Shown here: positions 8,814 through 18,029 of the stretch, one piece after another
Position numbering within the stretch: the first letter of the stretch is position 1
Layout of the letters: every line of letters begins with the position of its first letter
DNA from: Prevotella aurantiaca JCM 15754
Lineage (GTDB): Bacteria > Bacteroidota > Bacteroidia > Bacteroidales > Bacteroidaceae
DNA: 64,000 nucleotides
Assembly (NCBI RefSeq): GCF_000614025.1
Contig: NZ_BAKF01000001.1
Span: 62,001 to 126,000 of the forward strand
Direction: 5' to 3'
Program-made: the position numbers and the translations under genes
The notes under the pieces: model-generated
Told to the model about the DNA's origin: nothing
What the model saw: the letters and a program-made list of their open reading frames with translations, nothing else
Databases searched by the model: none

Positions 8814-9323
8814 CTACTCAATTTTTAAGATGTAAATATCGGGCCAAATGGTAATATCTACCTTCACTGTTGTATCCGATTTGCGGAACTGCAACACGTT
8901 GGTAGCAATGCTGCTGTTGCTCAAAACAAAGCCCATATTGCGCAATTGTTGGGCAAAGCGGCGATAATAAGCCTTGTCCCAGAACACCACTTCGATGCTT
9001 CCACCTTGCGTATCAATGATGGCAATCGACGAAAGGTCGTCTCTTTGAAAGAGTTTATATAGCGGTTCGGTAGCAACATACTGCTCGTTGGGGTGCAAAC
9101 GCAAGCCCCAGATGTGGCGAGGGTCGCTATCTTCAAGATATTTAGAGGCACGAATACGTCGCAATCCGTAGCGTGCGAAGGGCGCAACTGCCGACTGCTT
9201 GCGTGTCTTTTGCAGCTGATATTGCAACAAATCGACCGCTGTTAATTGTACATAATTGCCATATTGAGCTTTCCCCAATATGGCAACATATAATAAAATT
9301 AATGTAATTAGTATTCGTTTCAT
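8814..9323 (-). CDS. Small secreted protein of unknown function
   Basis: 169 residues, not recognised. The first 19 residues form a signal peptide ending GKAQ, so the protein is probably periplasmic or secreted. There is no lipobox cysteine. The mature part is mixed alpha/beta with many aromatic residues and no catalytic motif I can name; short strands such as SIEVVFWDK and VKVDITIWPDIYILKIE end the protein. It starts 5 bases after the nadE stop and is probably the last gene of the DUF2027/Smr - nadE operon. Its stop is followed by the 186-bp repeat, which separates it from a convergent gene. Confidence 0.65.
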   Translation of the reverse strand: MKRILITLILLYVAILGKAQYGNYVQLTAVDLLQYQLQKTRKQSAVAPFARYGLRRIRASKYLEDSDPRHIWGLRLHPNEQYVATEPLYKLFQRDDLSSIAIIDTQGGSIEVVFWDKAYYRRFAQQLRNMGFVLSNSSIATNVLQFRKSDTTVKVDITIWPDIYILKIE

Positions 9324-9328
9324 CTATT

Positions 9329-11284
9329 TTAGAGTTGCTCTATCTCTGCCAACCAGTTGGTACTGTTGGCATCTGACGGCATACGCCAGTCGCCACGAGG
9401 CGACAAACTAACGGTTCCTACCTTCGGACCGTCAGGCAAACATGAGCGTTTGAACTGGTGTTTGAAGAAGCGACTAAGGAAATTGTAGAGCCATTTCTTT
9501 ATTTCTGCACCCTCATACTTACTTCCAAAGGCTTGCGTAGCGAGGAAATAAATCTTTGAAGGCTGGAATCCGTGGCGCAAGAAGTAGTATAGGAAGAAGT
9601 CGTTCAGCTCGTATGGGCCCACAAAATCTTCTGTTTTCTGCTGTATCTTGCCCTCTTCGTCGGCTGGAGTAAGCTCTGGCGAGATAGGTGTATCAACGAT
9701 ATCGCGCAACGCTTCAGCCACTTTTTCGTTATCAGAAATATCCGCAACGTATGTAACAAGGTGGCGAACGAGAGTCTTCGGTACGCTTCCGTTCACAGCA
9801 TACATACTCATGTGGTCGCCATTGTAGGTACACCAGCCAAGCGCAAGCTCGCTAAGGTCGCCCGTTCCAATCACCATTCCACCGTATTTGTTGGCTAAAT
9901 CCATCAAGATTTGGGTACGTTCGCGTGCTTGTGCATTCTCGTATGTAGAGTCGTGCACGTCAATATCGTGGTCAATATCCTTCAAATGCTGGATTACCGA
10001 AGGCGCAATGTCAATCTCTTTTATATCCACTCCCAGCTCTTCCATCAGCTCAATAGCGTTCTTACGGGTGCGGTCGGTGGTGCCGAAACCAGGCATTGTA
10101 ACACCGAGAATGCCCTTACGGTCTAACTTTAGCTTATCAAATGCACGCACGCAGACAAGCAATGCGAGGGTAGAATCGAGTCCGCCACTTACACCAAGCA
10201 CCACTTTCTGGCAGTTGGTATGTAGCAAACGTTTTGCCAAACCCATCACTTGAATGTTGAAAACCTCCTCGCAAGCGTCTTCCATGTTGCTGCTTTGAAT
10301 GAAAGGTTGGGGGTTTATCTTGCGTGTTAAGGTGAATTCGCGTTCCAAATTCTCCTTTGGCAGACAGTTAATGTATGTCTTTTCGGGCAGCACACCGCCT
10401 ATTGGATCAACGTACATATCCTTTTGTGCATTCACAAAGGTAGTGTTTGAGCGTCTTTCAGTACGCAGTTTCTCTATGTCTACCTCGCCTATTACGAGCT
10501 GAGGGTCGAGCGAAAAGCGTTCTGCCTTGGCGATTTGAGTTCCGTTTTCGTATATAAACGCGTTGCCACCGAACACTACATCCTGTGAACTTTCGCCGAA
10601 ACCGCAACTGCTATATACGTATGCCGATATGGTACGAGCACTCTGTTGCGCCAATAAAGACTCAAGATAGTGGTGTTTACCAATCTGTTCGGTACTTGCC
10701 GATAGGTTGAACATGATTTCAACGCCCGCTAAAGTGAGTGCGTTACTTGGAGGAATAGGCGCCCATATATCCTCGCATATCTCAATACCGAACTTCACAC
10801 CGTCGTCGGTACGGAATATTTGGCGAGCTGGAGTAACCAATATGGTTTGACCAGCGTAGTGTATTTGCGTTGGACAAAGGTCGCGAGCAGAAGTAAACCA
10901 GCGCTTTTCGTAGAACTCAGCATAGTTCGGCAGGTATGTCTTTGGCACGATACCGATTATCTTTCCGTGCTGAACCACAGCAGCACAGTTGAGCAACAGC
11001 GGACCGACACATACAGGAATGCCCACTATTGTAATGATGTCGAGCTGACGTGTGAAGTCGAGTAGCATCATCATAGCGTGCTCCGAGTCGTCGAGTAGTA
11101 GCTGTTGGCGGAACAAATCCTGGCATGTATATCCTGTAATACAGAACTCTGGGAAGACGATTATCTCAACCCCCTGCCCTTCAGCCATTACTATTTGCTT
11201 CTCAATAGCCTCAAGATTAAACTTAGTGTCGGCTATCTTAACTTCTGGTATAGCCGTAGCCACTTTGATAAATCCGTATTTCAT
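9329..11284 (-). CDS. nadE: Glutamine-dependent NAD+ synthetase
   Basis: Converts nicotinic acid adenine dinucleotide to NAD+ with ATP and glutamine, the last step of NAD synthesis; cytosolic, 651 residues. The N-terminal nitrilase-type glutaminase domain (about 1-290) shows the Glu-Lys-Cys triad: FPEF near residue 45, PKTYLPNY near residue 112 and ICEDIW near residue 170. The C-terminal synthetase domain has the PP-loop S-G-G-L-D-S at about residue 368 and TGDLSELALGW further on. Length and domains match the long two-domain form. It is preceded by the Smr protein gene (15-base gap) and followed closely by a small secreted protein, so a three-gene operon is likely. Confidence 0.97.
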   Translation of the reverse strand: MKYGFIKVATAIPEVKIADTKFNLEAIEKQIVMAEGQGVEIIVFPEFCITGYTCQDLFRQQLLLDDSEHAMMMLLDFTRQLDIITIVGIPVCVGPLLLNCAAVVQHGKIIGIVPKTYLPNYAEFYEKRWFTSARDLCPTQIHYAGQTILVTPARQIFRTDDGVKFGIEICEDIWAPIPPSNALTLAGVEIMFNLSASTEQIGKHHYLESLLAQQSARTISAYVYSSCGFGESSQDVVFGGNAFIYENGTQIAKAERFSLDPQLVIGEVDIEKLRTERRSNTTFVNAQKDMYVDPIGGVLPEKTYINCLPKENLEREFTLTRKINPQPFIQSSNMEDACEEVFNIQVMGLAKRLLHTNCQKVVLGVSGGLDSTLALLVCVRAFDKLKLDRKGILGVTMPGFGTTDRTRKNAIELMEELGVDIKEIDIAPSVIQHLKDIDHDIDVHDSTYENAQARERTQILMDLANKYGGMVIGTGDLSELALGWCTYNGDHMSMYAVNGSVPKTLVRHLVTYVADISDNEKVAEALRDIVDTPISPELTPADEEGKIQQKTEDFVGPYELNDFFLYYFLRHGFQPSKIYFLATQAFGSKYEGAEIKKWLYNFLSRFFKHQFKRSCLPDGPKVGTVSLSPRGDWRMPSDANSTNWLAEIEQL

Positions 11285-11299
11285 TCTTATAAAAATATA

Positions 11300-12490
11300 T
11301 TAGGTTATTATTGTTACTTGGGTTGCGCCGTAGCCATATTCACGGAATGACGCGTCTTGGAACTGGTATTTCTTGTACCGATAGTTTAGTTCGCGGAGGA
11401 TAGAACGGCGCAATACGCCTTCGCCTTTACCGTGAATAAAGACTATTTTCTGCTGGTTCTTGTTCTTATACTGTTCCAATGTGGCATGGAAAATGCCCAT
11501 CTGATATTCCAAGATGTCGCCTGCGGTCATGCCCACAGTTGTTTCCAAAACCTCTTCAGCATGCAAATCTACAACAATTTTATCGTTTTTAAGAATTTGT
11601 TTGGCATGTTTTGCTTTGCTTTGGTTGTTTTCGTACCTTCTCTCTAAGGGTTTTCTGGCTGGTTGTTGCTGTGGTATGGTGGGCTGGGTGTGGCTTCCTT
11701 GCAGTTTTTTAGGTAGTTCCAGCTTTGGTTCGATGCGTGTTTCGTCTACCTTTGCCTTCTCGGTGATGGCGTAAAGCAATGCTGGTGAGTCGAAGAAATC
11801 GTTCTCACGGAAGGTGTTTAGCTTGTAAAACTTGGTGGCATCGATATGTATTCGTCTGTCGAGTGCTGGCTTTCTTTCGAATGGTTTGTCCACTTTGTAG
11901 GCGAAAAGCTGTATGCATGTTTCGGTAATGTCGTTTAAATCGTTGTACGAAAACTGCTCTACGAACACCTTCGTGTTGGGTTCTATCTCGCCCACCGACT
12001 TGCATTGCCATTCTTTTCCGCTGCTTACCATATATATATAATGTATATAATAGTTGCTGTCGTTGACCATATACGACTCGAAATCGGTGTTATTAAGTTC
12101 TCGAACCTTTGTTGGGACAAAGGCTAAGTAGGCTGTTAGCGTGTTGCCACCCTCTCTTTCGCGTGGCTGCGGCACGAAGTTGTCGGCTGGATCGTAGTCT
12201 GGCTCTTCCACTTCGTCCCACTTTTCGTCGGTCGCTGTATCGTTGCTGTCGCTCAGTCGTGCCTTTATCGATTTCGATTTGCCGTCTTCTTGTTCTTCAT
12301 TTGTTTGTTCCAGGCTCTTTATTTTGGCCTTTGCGACGTCGTCGTTGCCCACTAATACAATGTCGTTTATTGGCGTTGGTATTTCAAAACCGTCTTCGTC
12401 TTGTACCAAAACTATCTTGTTACCTTGGAAACCAGAGATGATGCCACCTCCAACTTCGCTTAAAAATCGAATCTTATCGCCTATTTTCAT
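11300..12490 (-). CDS. DUF2027 protein with C-terminal Smr domain
   Basis: 396 residues. The N-terminal part (MKIGDKIRFLSEVGGG) and the following 250 residues match what I know of the DUF2027 family of Bacteroidetes. Residues 60-115 are charged and probably disordered. The C-terminal 85 residues are an Smr domain as in MutS2, with VVDLHAEEV and HGKGEGVLR, a domain known to nick branched nucleic acids or to bind or cleave RNA. No MutS ATPase is attached. It is probably cytosolic and acts on nucleic acid, but its substrate is unknown. It heads the run to nadE. The dispersed-repeat core at 12554-12642 lies just upstream of its start. Confidence 0.8.
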   Translation of the reverse strand: MKIGDKIRFLSEVGGGIISGFQGNKIVLVQDEDGFEIPTPINDIVLVGNDDVAKAKIKSLEQTNEEQEDGKSKSIKARLSDSNDTATDEKWDEVEEPDYDPADNFVPQPREREGGNTLTAYLAFVPTKVRELNNTDFESYMVNDSNYYIHYIYMVSSGKEWQCKSVGEIEPNTKVFVEQFSYNDLNDITETCIQLFAYKVDKPFERKPALDRRIHIDATKFYKLNTFRENDFFDSPALLYAITEKAKVDETRIEPKLELPKKLQGSHTQPTIPQQQPARKPLERRYENNQSKAKHAKQILKNDKIVVDLHAEEVLETTVGMTAGDILEYQMGIFHATLEQYKNKNQQKIVFIHGKGEGVLRRSILRELNYRYKKYQFQDASFREYGYGATQVTIIT

Positions 12491-12553
12491 TTCTTATATT
12501 TGTTACTTCTATTACTATAATAATTATTGACAAAAAACCATTCGTATGCTATC

Positions 12554-12642
12554 GTTTTGCAAAAGTGCCTATATTGCACGGCAAAAGAGCCTGTTTTGCA
12601 GCGCAAAAGAGCCTGTTTTGCTTTGTAAAAGAGGCTCTTTTG
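12554..12642 (+). repeat. Dispersed element, copy 2 (core units only)
   Basis: Four tandem palindromic TTTTGC...GCAAAA-type units joined by GTGCCT/GAGCCT, about 89 bp, without the TGTAAA/TTTACA ends of the full copies. It lies in the 273-base gap between queA (stop 12764) and the Smr gene (start 12490). The rest of the gap is AT-rich with nothing else recognisable. Confidence 0.75.
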
Positions 12643-12763
12643 CTTTATCGTTGTAAGCTCTTGATAGTCAAAGAATTATCTTCTTACTGTTTTGTTGAAT
12701 ATTTTTACCGTTTTAGTAGTTGTTTTCTGTCGTTATTCTCTTGTATCTTTTCGGCTGCCGAAG

Positions 12764-14037
12764 TTAGGGTATGAGCAGACTGCTGTCGCCATAACTCAAG
12801 AAACGGAAGTCGTTTTCGAGTGCATAATCGTACACTTTGTGCCAGTCGCCTTTAAGGAATGCACTCACCAAAAGCAGGAGTGTAGACTGCGGTTGGTGGA
12901 AGTTGGTAACCAGCATCTTCACTATTTTGTAGTTAAAACCAGGTGCAATGATGATTTGAGTGCTTGAATGAAGGGCTGAAAGTGCGTTGCTGTCTAAGTA
13001 GGTCAGCAGGTTTTGCAGTGCGCGCTCTACGCTAACGGCGTTTCCATTTACGATAACGAGGCCGTCGGCATTGTGTTCTTGCTCGTAGGGTTCCCATTGG
13101 CAGACGTGCAATTCTTCTTCTGCTGCCTTTGGATTGCGTTCGAGTTTCACGCCCATATAGTAAAGACTTTCGAGTGTGCGCACGCTGGTTGTACCCACAG
13201 CGATGGCCGAACAGTTGTGCGAAAGAAGGTTTTCAAGGGTGTGTCGGTGCACTACTACGTATTCGGTGTGCATATTGTGGCCTTCTATTTCGTTGCTCTT
13301 TACGGGTTTGAATGTACCTGCACCCACGTGTAAAGTTAGTTCGTCGCGCACAATTCCTGCTGCATCGATGGCTGCCAGCACCTTGTCGGTGAAGTGCAAG
13401 CCTGCTGTTGGAGCGGCAACCGAACCTTTTATCTTCGAATAAACGGTTTGATAGGTTTGCTTATCGCTCTCTTCGGTGTTGCGATTCAAGTAAGGTGGTA
13501 TGGGCAATTCGCCTACTGCTTCGAGTATTTCGGCAAACGACACCTTGTCGTTGTCCCACGTAAAGTCTACCCAATGGTTGGTTCCGCCTGCTGCTGCCGT
13601 GTCTGCTTTGGTGCGATCTACGGTGGCTGTGAGTTCTAAATCGTGTCCGTTGATTTGGAACGAGCGTTTCAGTGTGCCCTCTTTCCACTTCTTCAGATTG
13701 CCAATCATGCAGAGCCAAGAACACTGTGCATTGGTTTGGAACATCAGTTCGTAGTCGGTTGGCTGTGCGGGTTCCATGAGGAAGATTTCGATGAGTGCGC
13801 CTGTTTCCTTGCGAAAGTGCATGCGTGCCTGTATCACCCTTGTGTATTGAACACCATAAGGGCGCCTTTGGGCAGGTGGTTGGGCAGATTGCAGAACACA
13901 TCTTCGCCTACTTCGCCATGCTTATAAAGCAAAAGTTTGCTGTGGTCGCGCTGTGCAAGTGGGAATTTAGCAATACGTTCGTCGGGTAACGGATAGTCGT
14001 AATCCGATATTTTTATATGTTTTGTTTCGTCTAACAT
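12764..14037 (-). CDS. queA: S-adenosylmethionine:tRNA ribosyltransferase-isomerase, frameshifted
   Basis: QueA transfers the ribose of S-adenosylmethionine to 7-aminomethyl-deazaguanine in tRNA, making epoxyqueuosine. The N-terminus (from MLDETKHIKISDYDYPLPDE, start 14037) carries the family's DYxLPxxRIAxxP pattern and stops after MVFNTQG. The remainder starts in another frame at VIQARMHF and includes PTAGLHFT, HVGAGTF, TSVRTLES and TNFHQPQSTLL. Restoring one T at about 13845 on the plus strand (one A in the message) gives the family sequence VFNNTRVIQAR and a protein of 424 residues. It lies 11 bases after the PAP2 gene and ends the bat transcript. The break is probably a sequencing error. 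Confidence 0.92.
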
Positions 14038-14048
14038 CTTATTTGGTA

Positions 14049-14750
14049 TTAAAGTCCTGCTTCGATGACACCACGGATAACGCAGTAAATGCAGGTGAAC
14101 ATAATGGTGCAAATCACCACATCTATATCTTTTAGGCTGTAACCTGTTGAGGTGTACTGGTCGCTTACATAGGAAGAGATGGGCGCAACACGGCTCGACA
14201 CCCTGCTATATCCAAAGTAGCACAGCGTAGCATTGAGCGTTCCGACAATAGTACCGACCAAAACGTCGGACGGAAAGTGCACTCCCAAATACATTCGTGT
14301 CCATATTGTGATGCAAGCCCAGCACAATAGGAAAATGGAAAGCATGCGACTGCGCACCAAGAACACAAAGAACACAGCTACAGAAAAGGCGTTGCAGGCG
14401 TGAGCGGAGAAGAAACTGAACCCTTCGGCGGTGTAACCGTTCACCAATTCAATGCTGTTTGCAAGCGAAGGGTCGAACGATGGGCGCAGTCTACCGATGT
14501 ATGGCTTGATGAAACCGCCGTTTAGACCGTTCGAAATAAGCATAGATACAGCAATAGTGCCCATGATTAAGAAGATACGACTCCACTTTTCGTTGTTCTT
14601 AATCACTAAAAATAATAAGGAAATATACATGGGAATCCACGTAAAACCCGAAGTAAAGACGAGTGCTACGTGGCTTAGAAAAAGATTGTCGTCGCTATTT
14701 AACGCCAACAGCAATGCTTTGTCGTATTCTAAAAAAGTCTGTAAGTCCAT
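14049..14750 (-). CDS. PAP2 superfamily membrane phosphatase
   Basis: Integral membrane acid phosphatase of 233 residues, of the type that removes phosphate from lipid phosphates such as phosphatidic acid, PGP or undecaprenyl pyrophosphate. The three signature blocks are present: KPYIGRLRP near residue 87, SFFSAHACNAFS near residue 120 (a variant of the usual P-S-G-H with Ala for Gly), and TRMYLGVHFPSDVLVG near residue 155. About six transmembrane segments are seen. It begins 16 bases after the fused BatD/BatE gene, so it is probably co-transcribed with the bat operon, and queA follows 11 bases later. The substrate cannot be told from sequence. Confidence 0.88.
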   Translation of the reverse strand: MDLQTFLEYDKALLLALNSDDNLFLSHVALVFTSGFTWIPMYISLLFLVIKNNEKWSRIFLIMGTIAVSMLISNGLNGGFIKPYIGRLRPSFDPSLANSIELVNGYTAEGFSFFSAHACNAFSVAVFFVFLVRSRMLSIFLLCWACITIWTRMYLGVHFPSDVLVGTIVGTLNATLCYFGYSRVSSRVAPISSYVSDQYTSTGYSLKDIDVVICTIMFTCIYCVIRGVIEAGL

Positions 14751-14766
14751 CGTGGCTATAGCTTTT

Positions 14767-17349
14767 TTATATCTCTTCTAACTGGTTGGCTGGTATCCAA
14801 CCTGTTGTCTTGTCCGACAAACGTATGCCTTTCCAGTCGTCCATGCTGTTGTCTACGATTTCAACTTTCGTTCCTTCGTGCAACGTCATCGCATTTTCGC
14901 CCTTCGCATCGGGGGTCGATTTCACGGTCGCAATGGAAGCAACGATGATGGCTTCAGTGGTATTTCGTGTATCGTTCAGCTGCTTTTTCGCACAGACAAA
15001 GCTGATAACGAACAGCAAGAAGAAACTTACGGCTGTGAAAAAACCTAACTTGCGCTTCTTGATACTGGTGGCAAGAAGGTATAACATAACAAAAACAAGA
15101 CTGCAAAGGAGAAATACCAAACTGGCAACAGCCCAAGCATCAATGCTCAGAGAGTAGACTGCTGTGTGCAACCAGCGCATGAAGAAGACGTCAGAGTCAG
15201 ACGATAAGCGGTCGATTGTCTTTGCTTGAGCCAGCTGTAGGTTGTATCTTGTGTCCTCGTCGCTGGGCGATAGCTTCAACGCACGCTCATAAGCGATGAT
15301 AGCTTGCGTAATATCGTTCTTGCGATAGTAGGCATTTCCAAGGTTGTAATAAAGGGCAGCACTGGGCTGTTGCTTTATCATTTCCTTGTAATTCTTGATG
15401 GCTTCAGCATAATTTCCCTTGCGATAAGCCTTCTCTGCGTCCTTCATTGTAGCGGCAGACACGTGCTGCGAGAGGGCGAAAAGGGCAAAAGCGATAGCCA
15501 ACAACAGCAAGAATGTCTTGCCACTGCTCTTTTCTGTCGTCTTAGTGCGTTGGTTTCTCATTGCTTCTTCTATATCGGTGATGGCCTTTATAGCCGCATC
15601 GTAAGTCATAGACATATTGCCTCGCTCGTCGCCAGGGGCGTAACGCTGGAACTCGCATTCGTCTAATGCAGCGATAAACTCATCGATTACAACGCCATTG
15701 ATACCGAGTTGAGCGAACTTTTCCTTCACATTGTCGCGCGAAAGTTGCTCTACTGGCACGTTCAACTTGTCGCTTACGTATCCCCAAAGGGCACGAAGGT
15801 TCTCGTCGTAGAAGTCTTCTGCCTTGCGCATCTCAAGGAAAACCTTTGCTTTATGCAGTCTGTTGAGAGCCACACGTTCGGCATTCTTACCCTTAAAGCG
15901 GGCGATATCGCCTCGGATATTGGCACGTTTGCGTAGCAAAATAAGGGTGCAGGTGAAGCAAACTACTATCAATGCCATGAGAACCCAGTAGGTCCAAGAG
16001 GCAAAGAAGATTGTTTCGACAAGCGTTTGTTCGCTTCCTGTCTTCAATCCGCGTATGTCTTGATTGCTATTATCCGTGAAAGCCTCAACGCTTTGCGATG
16101 TTCCGTCGCCCTTAGCAACCTTGATATGGAAGGCCTCCGTGCTGAGGGTTTTGTACGTTTGGGTCGCTGTGTCGAAGTAAACGAAGGTTACTGGTGGTAT
16201 GGTATACTCGCCTTGCTTGCGTGGAACCGCCAAGAAGTCGTACACCATGCTACCTTCTACGCCGTTCGAAGCGAGGTGAGTCTTGTCCATTAGCTTAGGA
16301 TCGTAAACGTCAAAGCCTTCTGGGAACTTCACAACGGGCTTGCGCATCAGTTTCAAATTGCCCACTCCGCCAATGACAACGCGTAGGTTTATCGGGTCGC
16401 CTTCCTTTACATCGTTCTTGTTTAACTGTGCTGTGATGGTGAGATTGCCTACTCCTCCAGAGAAGTTTGTAGGCTTTTGAGGCAATGGCAATACATCAAT
16501 GGTAAGACCAGCAGCGTTAAGTTGCTTTTGTATATCGGCCCCATCGCTCATGAAACCAAATGGATCGAAGTCGTCCATCTCGGGCCGAATGATGCCCGTA
16601 AAGCTTACAGAAGGTATGCGTAGCTTACCTGTTACCTGCGGATATACTACATATTGGCTCCAAGTAGTGGTGAGATATTTGCGTCCGTTAATTCGTTCGG
16701 TGCGGAAAACCTTCTGCTGTGGCAAAGCGATTTCCTGCACATGAGCACCTTTTATATCTGGCATCTTACCTGCCATACGTACCAAATTGACGGTTGTATA
16801 TACCTTATAAGTAATTAAGACAGGCTCTTGCTCGTGCACAGAGTGCTTGTTTGCCGTTACCTTAACGAACAAATCTCTGCTTCCAATGCCTCTATTCTCG
16901 CTTCGTGATGGTGTAACGTCTTGCCTTCCGCTACTGTTTAACTGTGCCGTTCTGCCTAAATTGGCATTTCCTATAGCCGTAATCTTCACTGGTGTAGACG
17001 CTAACGTCTGCCCATTGACATTGATTCGGGCAGGTGGAAGGGTGTAATTACCACGCTTCGTAGCCATAAATACATAACTGTACGCCTCTGACGAAGAACT
17101 ATTCATGTGGCCATTCACCATCTGTAAGTTCCTTTGCGAAGTATAGTAAGGCCCTGCCAGCAATTCGATACCGTTTGGCATCTTGCCCAACTTCAGCCCT
17201 TCTACGTTGTCAGTGTAGATTATATACTCTACTTGAAATTGCTCTCCGACTTCTACTTGTCGCGGTGCTGTAACACGAACGTGCTGTGCCAACGCTGCAA
17301 GCGGTAGCAAAATAGAAAGCATTATGTTAATATATCGTCTCATCATCAC
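14767..17349 (-). CDS. batD: Fused BatD-BatE aerotolerance protein
   Basis: 860 residues combining two Bat proteins. Residues 1-21 are a signal peptide. Up to about residue 450 there are repeated beta-sandwich modules typical of BatD (VTAPRQVEVGEQFQVEYI, repeated NxxxxGDPINLRV-like strands). One membrane helix follows near 460-480, then a cytosolic helical region. Around residues 620-640 an internal hydrophobic segment (TFLLLLAIAFALFALS) looks like the former signal peptide of BatE. After it come TPR motifs (YRKGNYAEAIKNYKEMI, YNLGNAYYRKN), two more helices, and a C-terminal SH3-like domain (TLHEGTKVEIVDN). Bat proteins help Bacteroides tolerate oxygen; their mechanism is not settled. The BatC stop is 2 bases upstream. 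Confidence 0.85.
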   Translation of the reverse strand: MMMRRYINIMLSILLPLAALAQHVRVTAPRQVEVGEQFQVEYIIYTDNVEGLKLGKMPNGIELLAGPYYTSQRNLQMVNGHMNSSSSEAYSYVFMATKRGNYTLPPARINVNGQTLASTPVKITAIGNANLGRTAQLNSSGRQDVTPSRSENRGIGSRDLFVKVTANKHSVHEQEPVLITYKVYTTVNLVRMAGKMPDIKGAHVQEIALPQQKVFRTERINGRKYLTTTWSQYVVYPQVTGKLRIPSVSFTGIIRPEMDDFDPFGFMSDGADIQKQLNAAGLTIDVLPLPQKPTNFSGGVGNLTITAQLNKNDVKEGDPINLRVVIGGVGNLKLMRKPVVKFPEGFDVYDPKLMDKTHLASNGVEGSMVYDFLAVPRKQGEYTIPPVTFVYFDTATQTYKTLSTEAFHIKVAKGDGTSQSVEAFTDNSNQDIRGLKTGSEQTLVETIFFASWTYWVLMALIVVCFTCTLILLRKRANIRGDIARFKGKNAERVALNRLHKAKVFLEMRKAEDFYDENLRALWGYVSDKLNVPVEQLSRDNVKEKFAQLGINGVVIDEFIAALDECEFQRYAPGDERGNMSMTYDAAIKAITDIEEAMRNQRTKTTEKSSGKTFLLLLAIAFALFALSQHVSAATMKDAEKAYRKGNYAEAIKNYKEMIKQQPSAALYYNLGNAYYRKNDITQAIIAYERALKLSPSDEDTRYNLQLAQAKTIDRLSSDSDVFFMRWLHTAVYSLSIDAWAVASLVFLLCSLVFVMLYLLATSIKKRKLGFFTAVSFFLLFVISFVCAKKQLNDTRNTTEAIIVASIATVKSTPDAKGENAMTLHEGTKVEIVDNSMDDWKGIRLSDKTTGWIPANQLEEI

Positions 17350-17351
17350 GT

Positions 17352-18029
17352 TTACCAGTTCTTATCTAAGTGCCTGCTTTGAGGCTGTTGCATATACTTT
17401 TTGAGCTTATCTTGCGTTGCTTTCTCCTCTTGCATGGCTGCATTGAGCATCTGTTCGGCATTGTCTTTGCTCATTCCGTCGTCCTCTTTGTTCTTGTTTT
17501 GAGGCTTCTGCTGCTTATTATTATCTTTGTTCTTATTTTTGTTTTTGTTGTTTTTGTCGTTCTTCTGTTGCTGGTTGTTTTGCTTGTTGTTCTGCTGTTG
17601 TTGCTTCAGAAGACGCATACACTGGGTCAGATTGTAGCGTGCGTTGGCATGTTTCGGATTGTTTCGCAGTGCATTTTTGTAGGCATCGATGGCTTTTTCA
17701 TACTCTTTCTTGCCCTGATACACTGTGCCGAGATTGTGGAAAGCACTTGCTTTGCGTGATGAGTTCACCTCGTTCTTCGTTGCCAAAGTATAGTTTTGTA
17801 TTGCCAAAGAATCTTTGTGCTGCGCTTGTAAGGCGCAACCAAGGTCGTAAGCAGCTATCGCATTCTCGCCATTAGCGGCAAGAGCTTTGCGGTAATTGGT
17901 CTCTGCTTCGCCGTATTTCTTGGCTGCAAAGGCTGCATTACCCCTACGAATGTACTGCCTATCGGTCTGTGCTGTTGCCGTAACAACGACAAAAGCAAGG
18001 CAAAACAATATGTATAACTTCCTTATCAT
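17352..18029 (-). CDS. batC: BatC, tetratricopeptide protein
   Basis: 225 residues. A signal peptide of about 20 residues (ends TATAQ) is followed by three TPR motifs between residues 25 and 140 (RRGNAAFAAKKYGEAETNYRK, then AFHNLGTVYQGKKEYEKAI and NPKHANARYNLTQCM). The next 55 residues are almost only Gln, Asn, Lys and Asp, a low-complexity linker, and a helical tail (AEQMLNAAMQEEKATQDK) ends the protein. It is probably a periplasmic scaffold for the Bat complex. BatB ends at the base before its start and the BatD/BatE gene begins 2 bases after its stop, so the three are tightly coupled. Confidence 0.85.
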   Translation of the reverse strand: MIRKLYILFCLAFVVVTATAQTDRQYIRRGNAAFAAKKYGEAETNYRKALAANGENAIAAYDLGCALQAQHKDSLAIQNYTLATKNEVNSSRKASAFHNLGTVYQGKKEYEKAIDAYKNALRNNPKHANARYNLTQCMRLLKQQQQNNKQNNQQQKNDKNNKNKNKNKDNNKQQKPQNKNKEDDGMSKDNAEQMLNAAMQEEKATQDKLKKYMQQPQSRHLDKNW

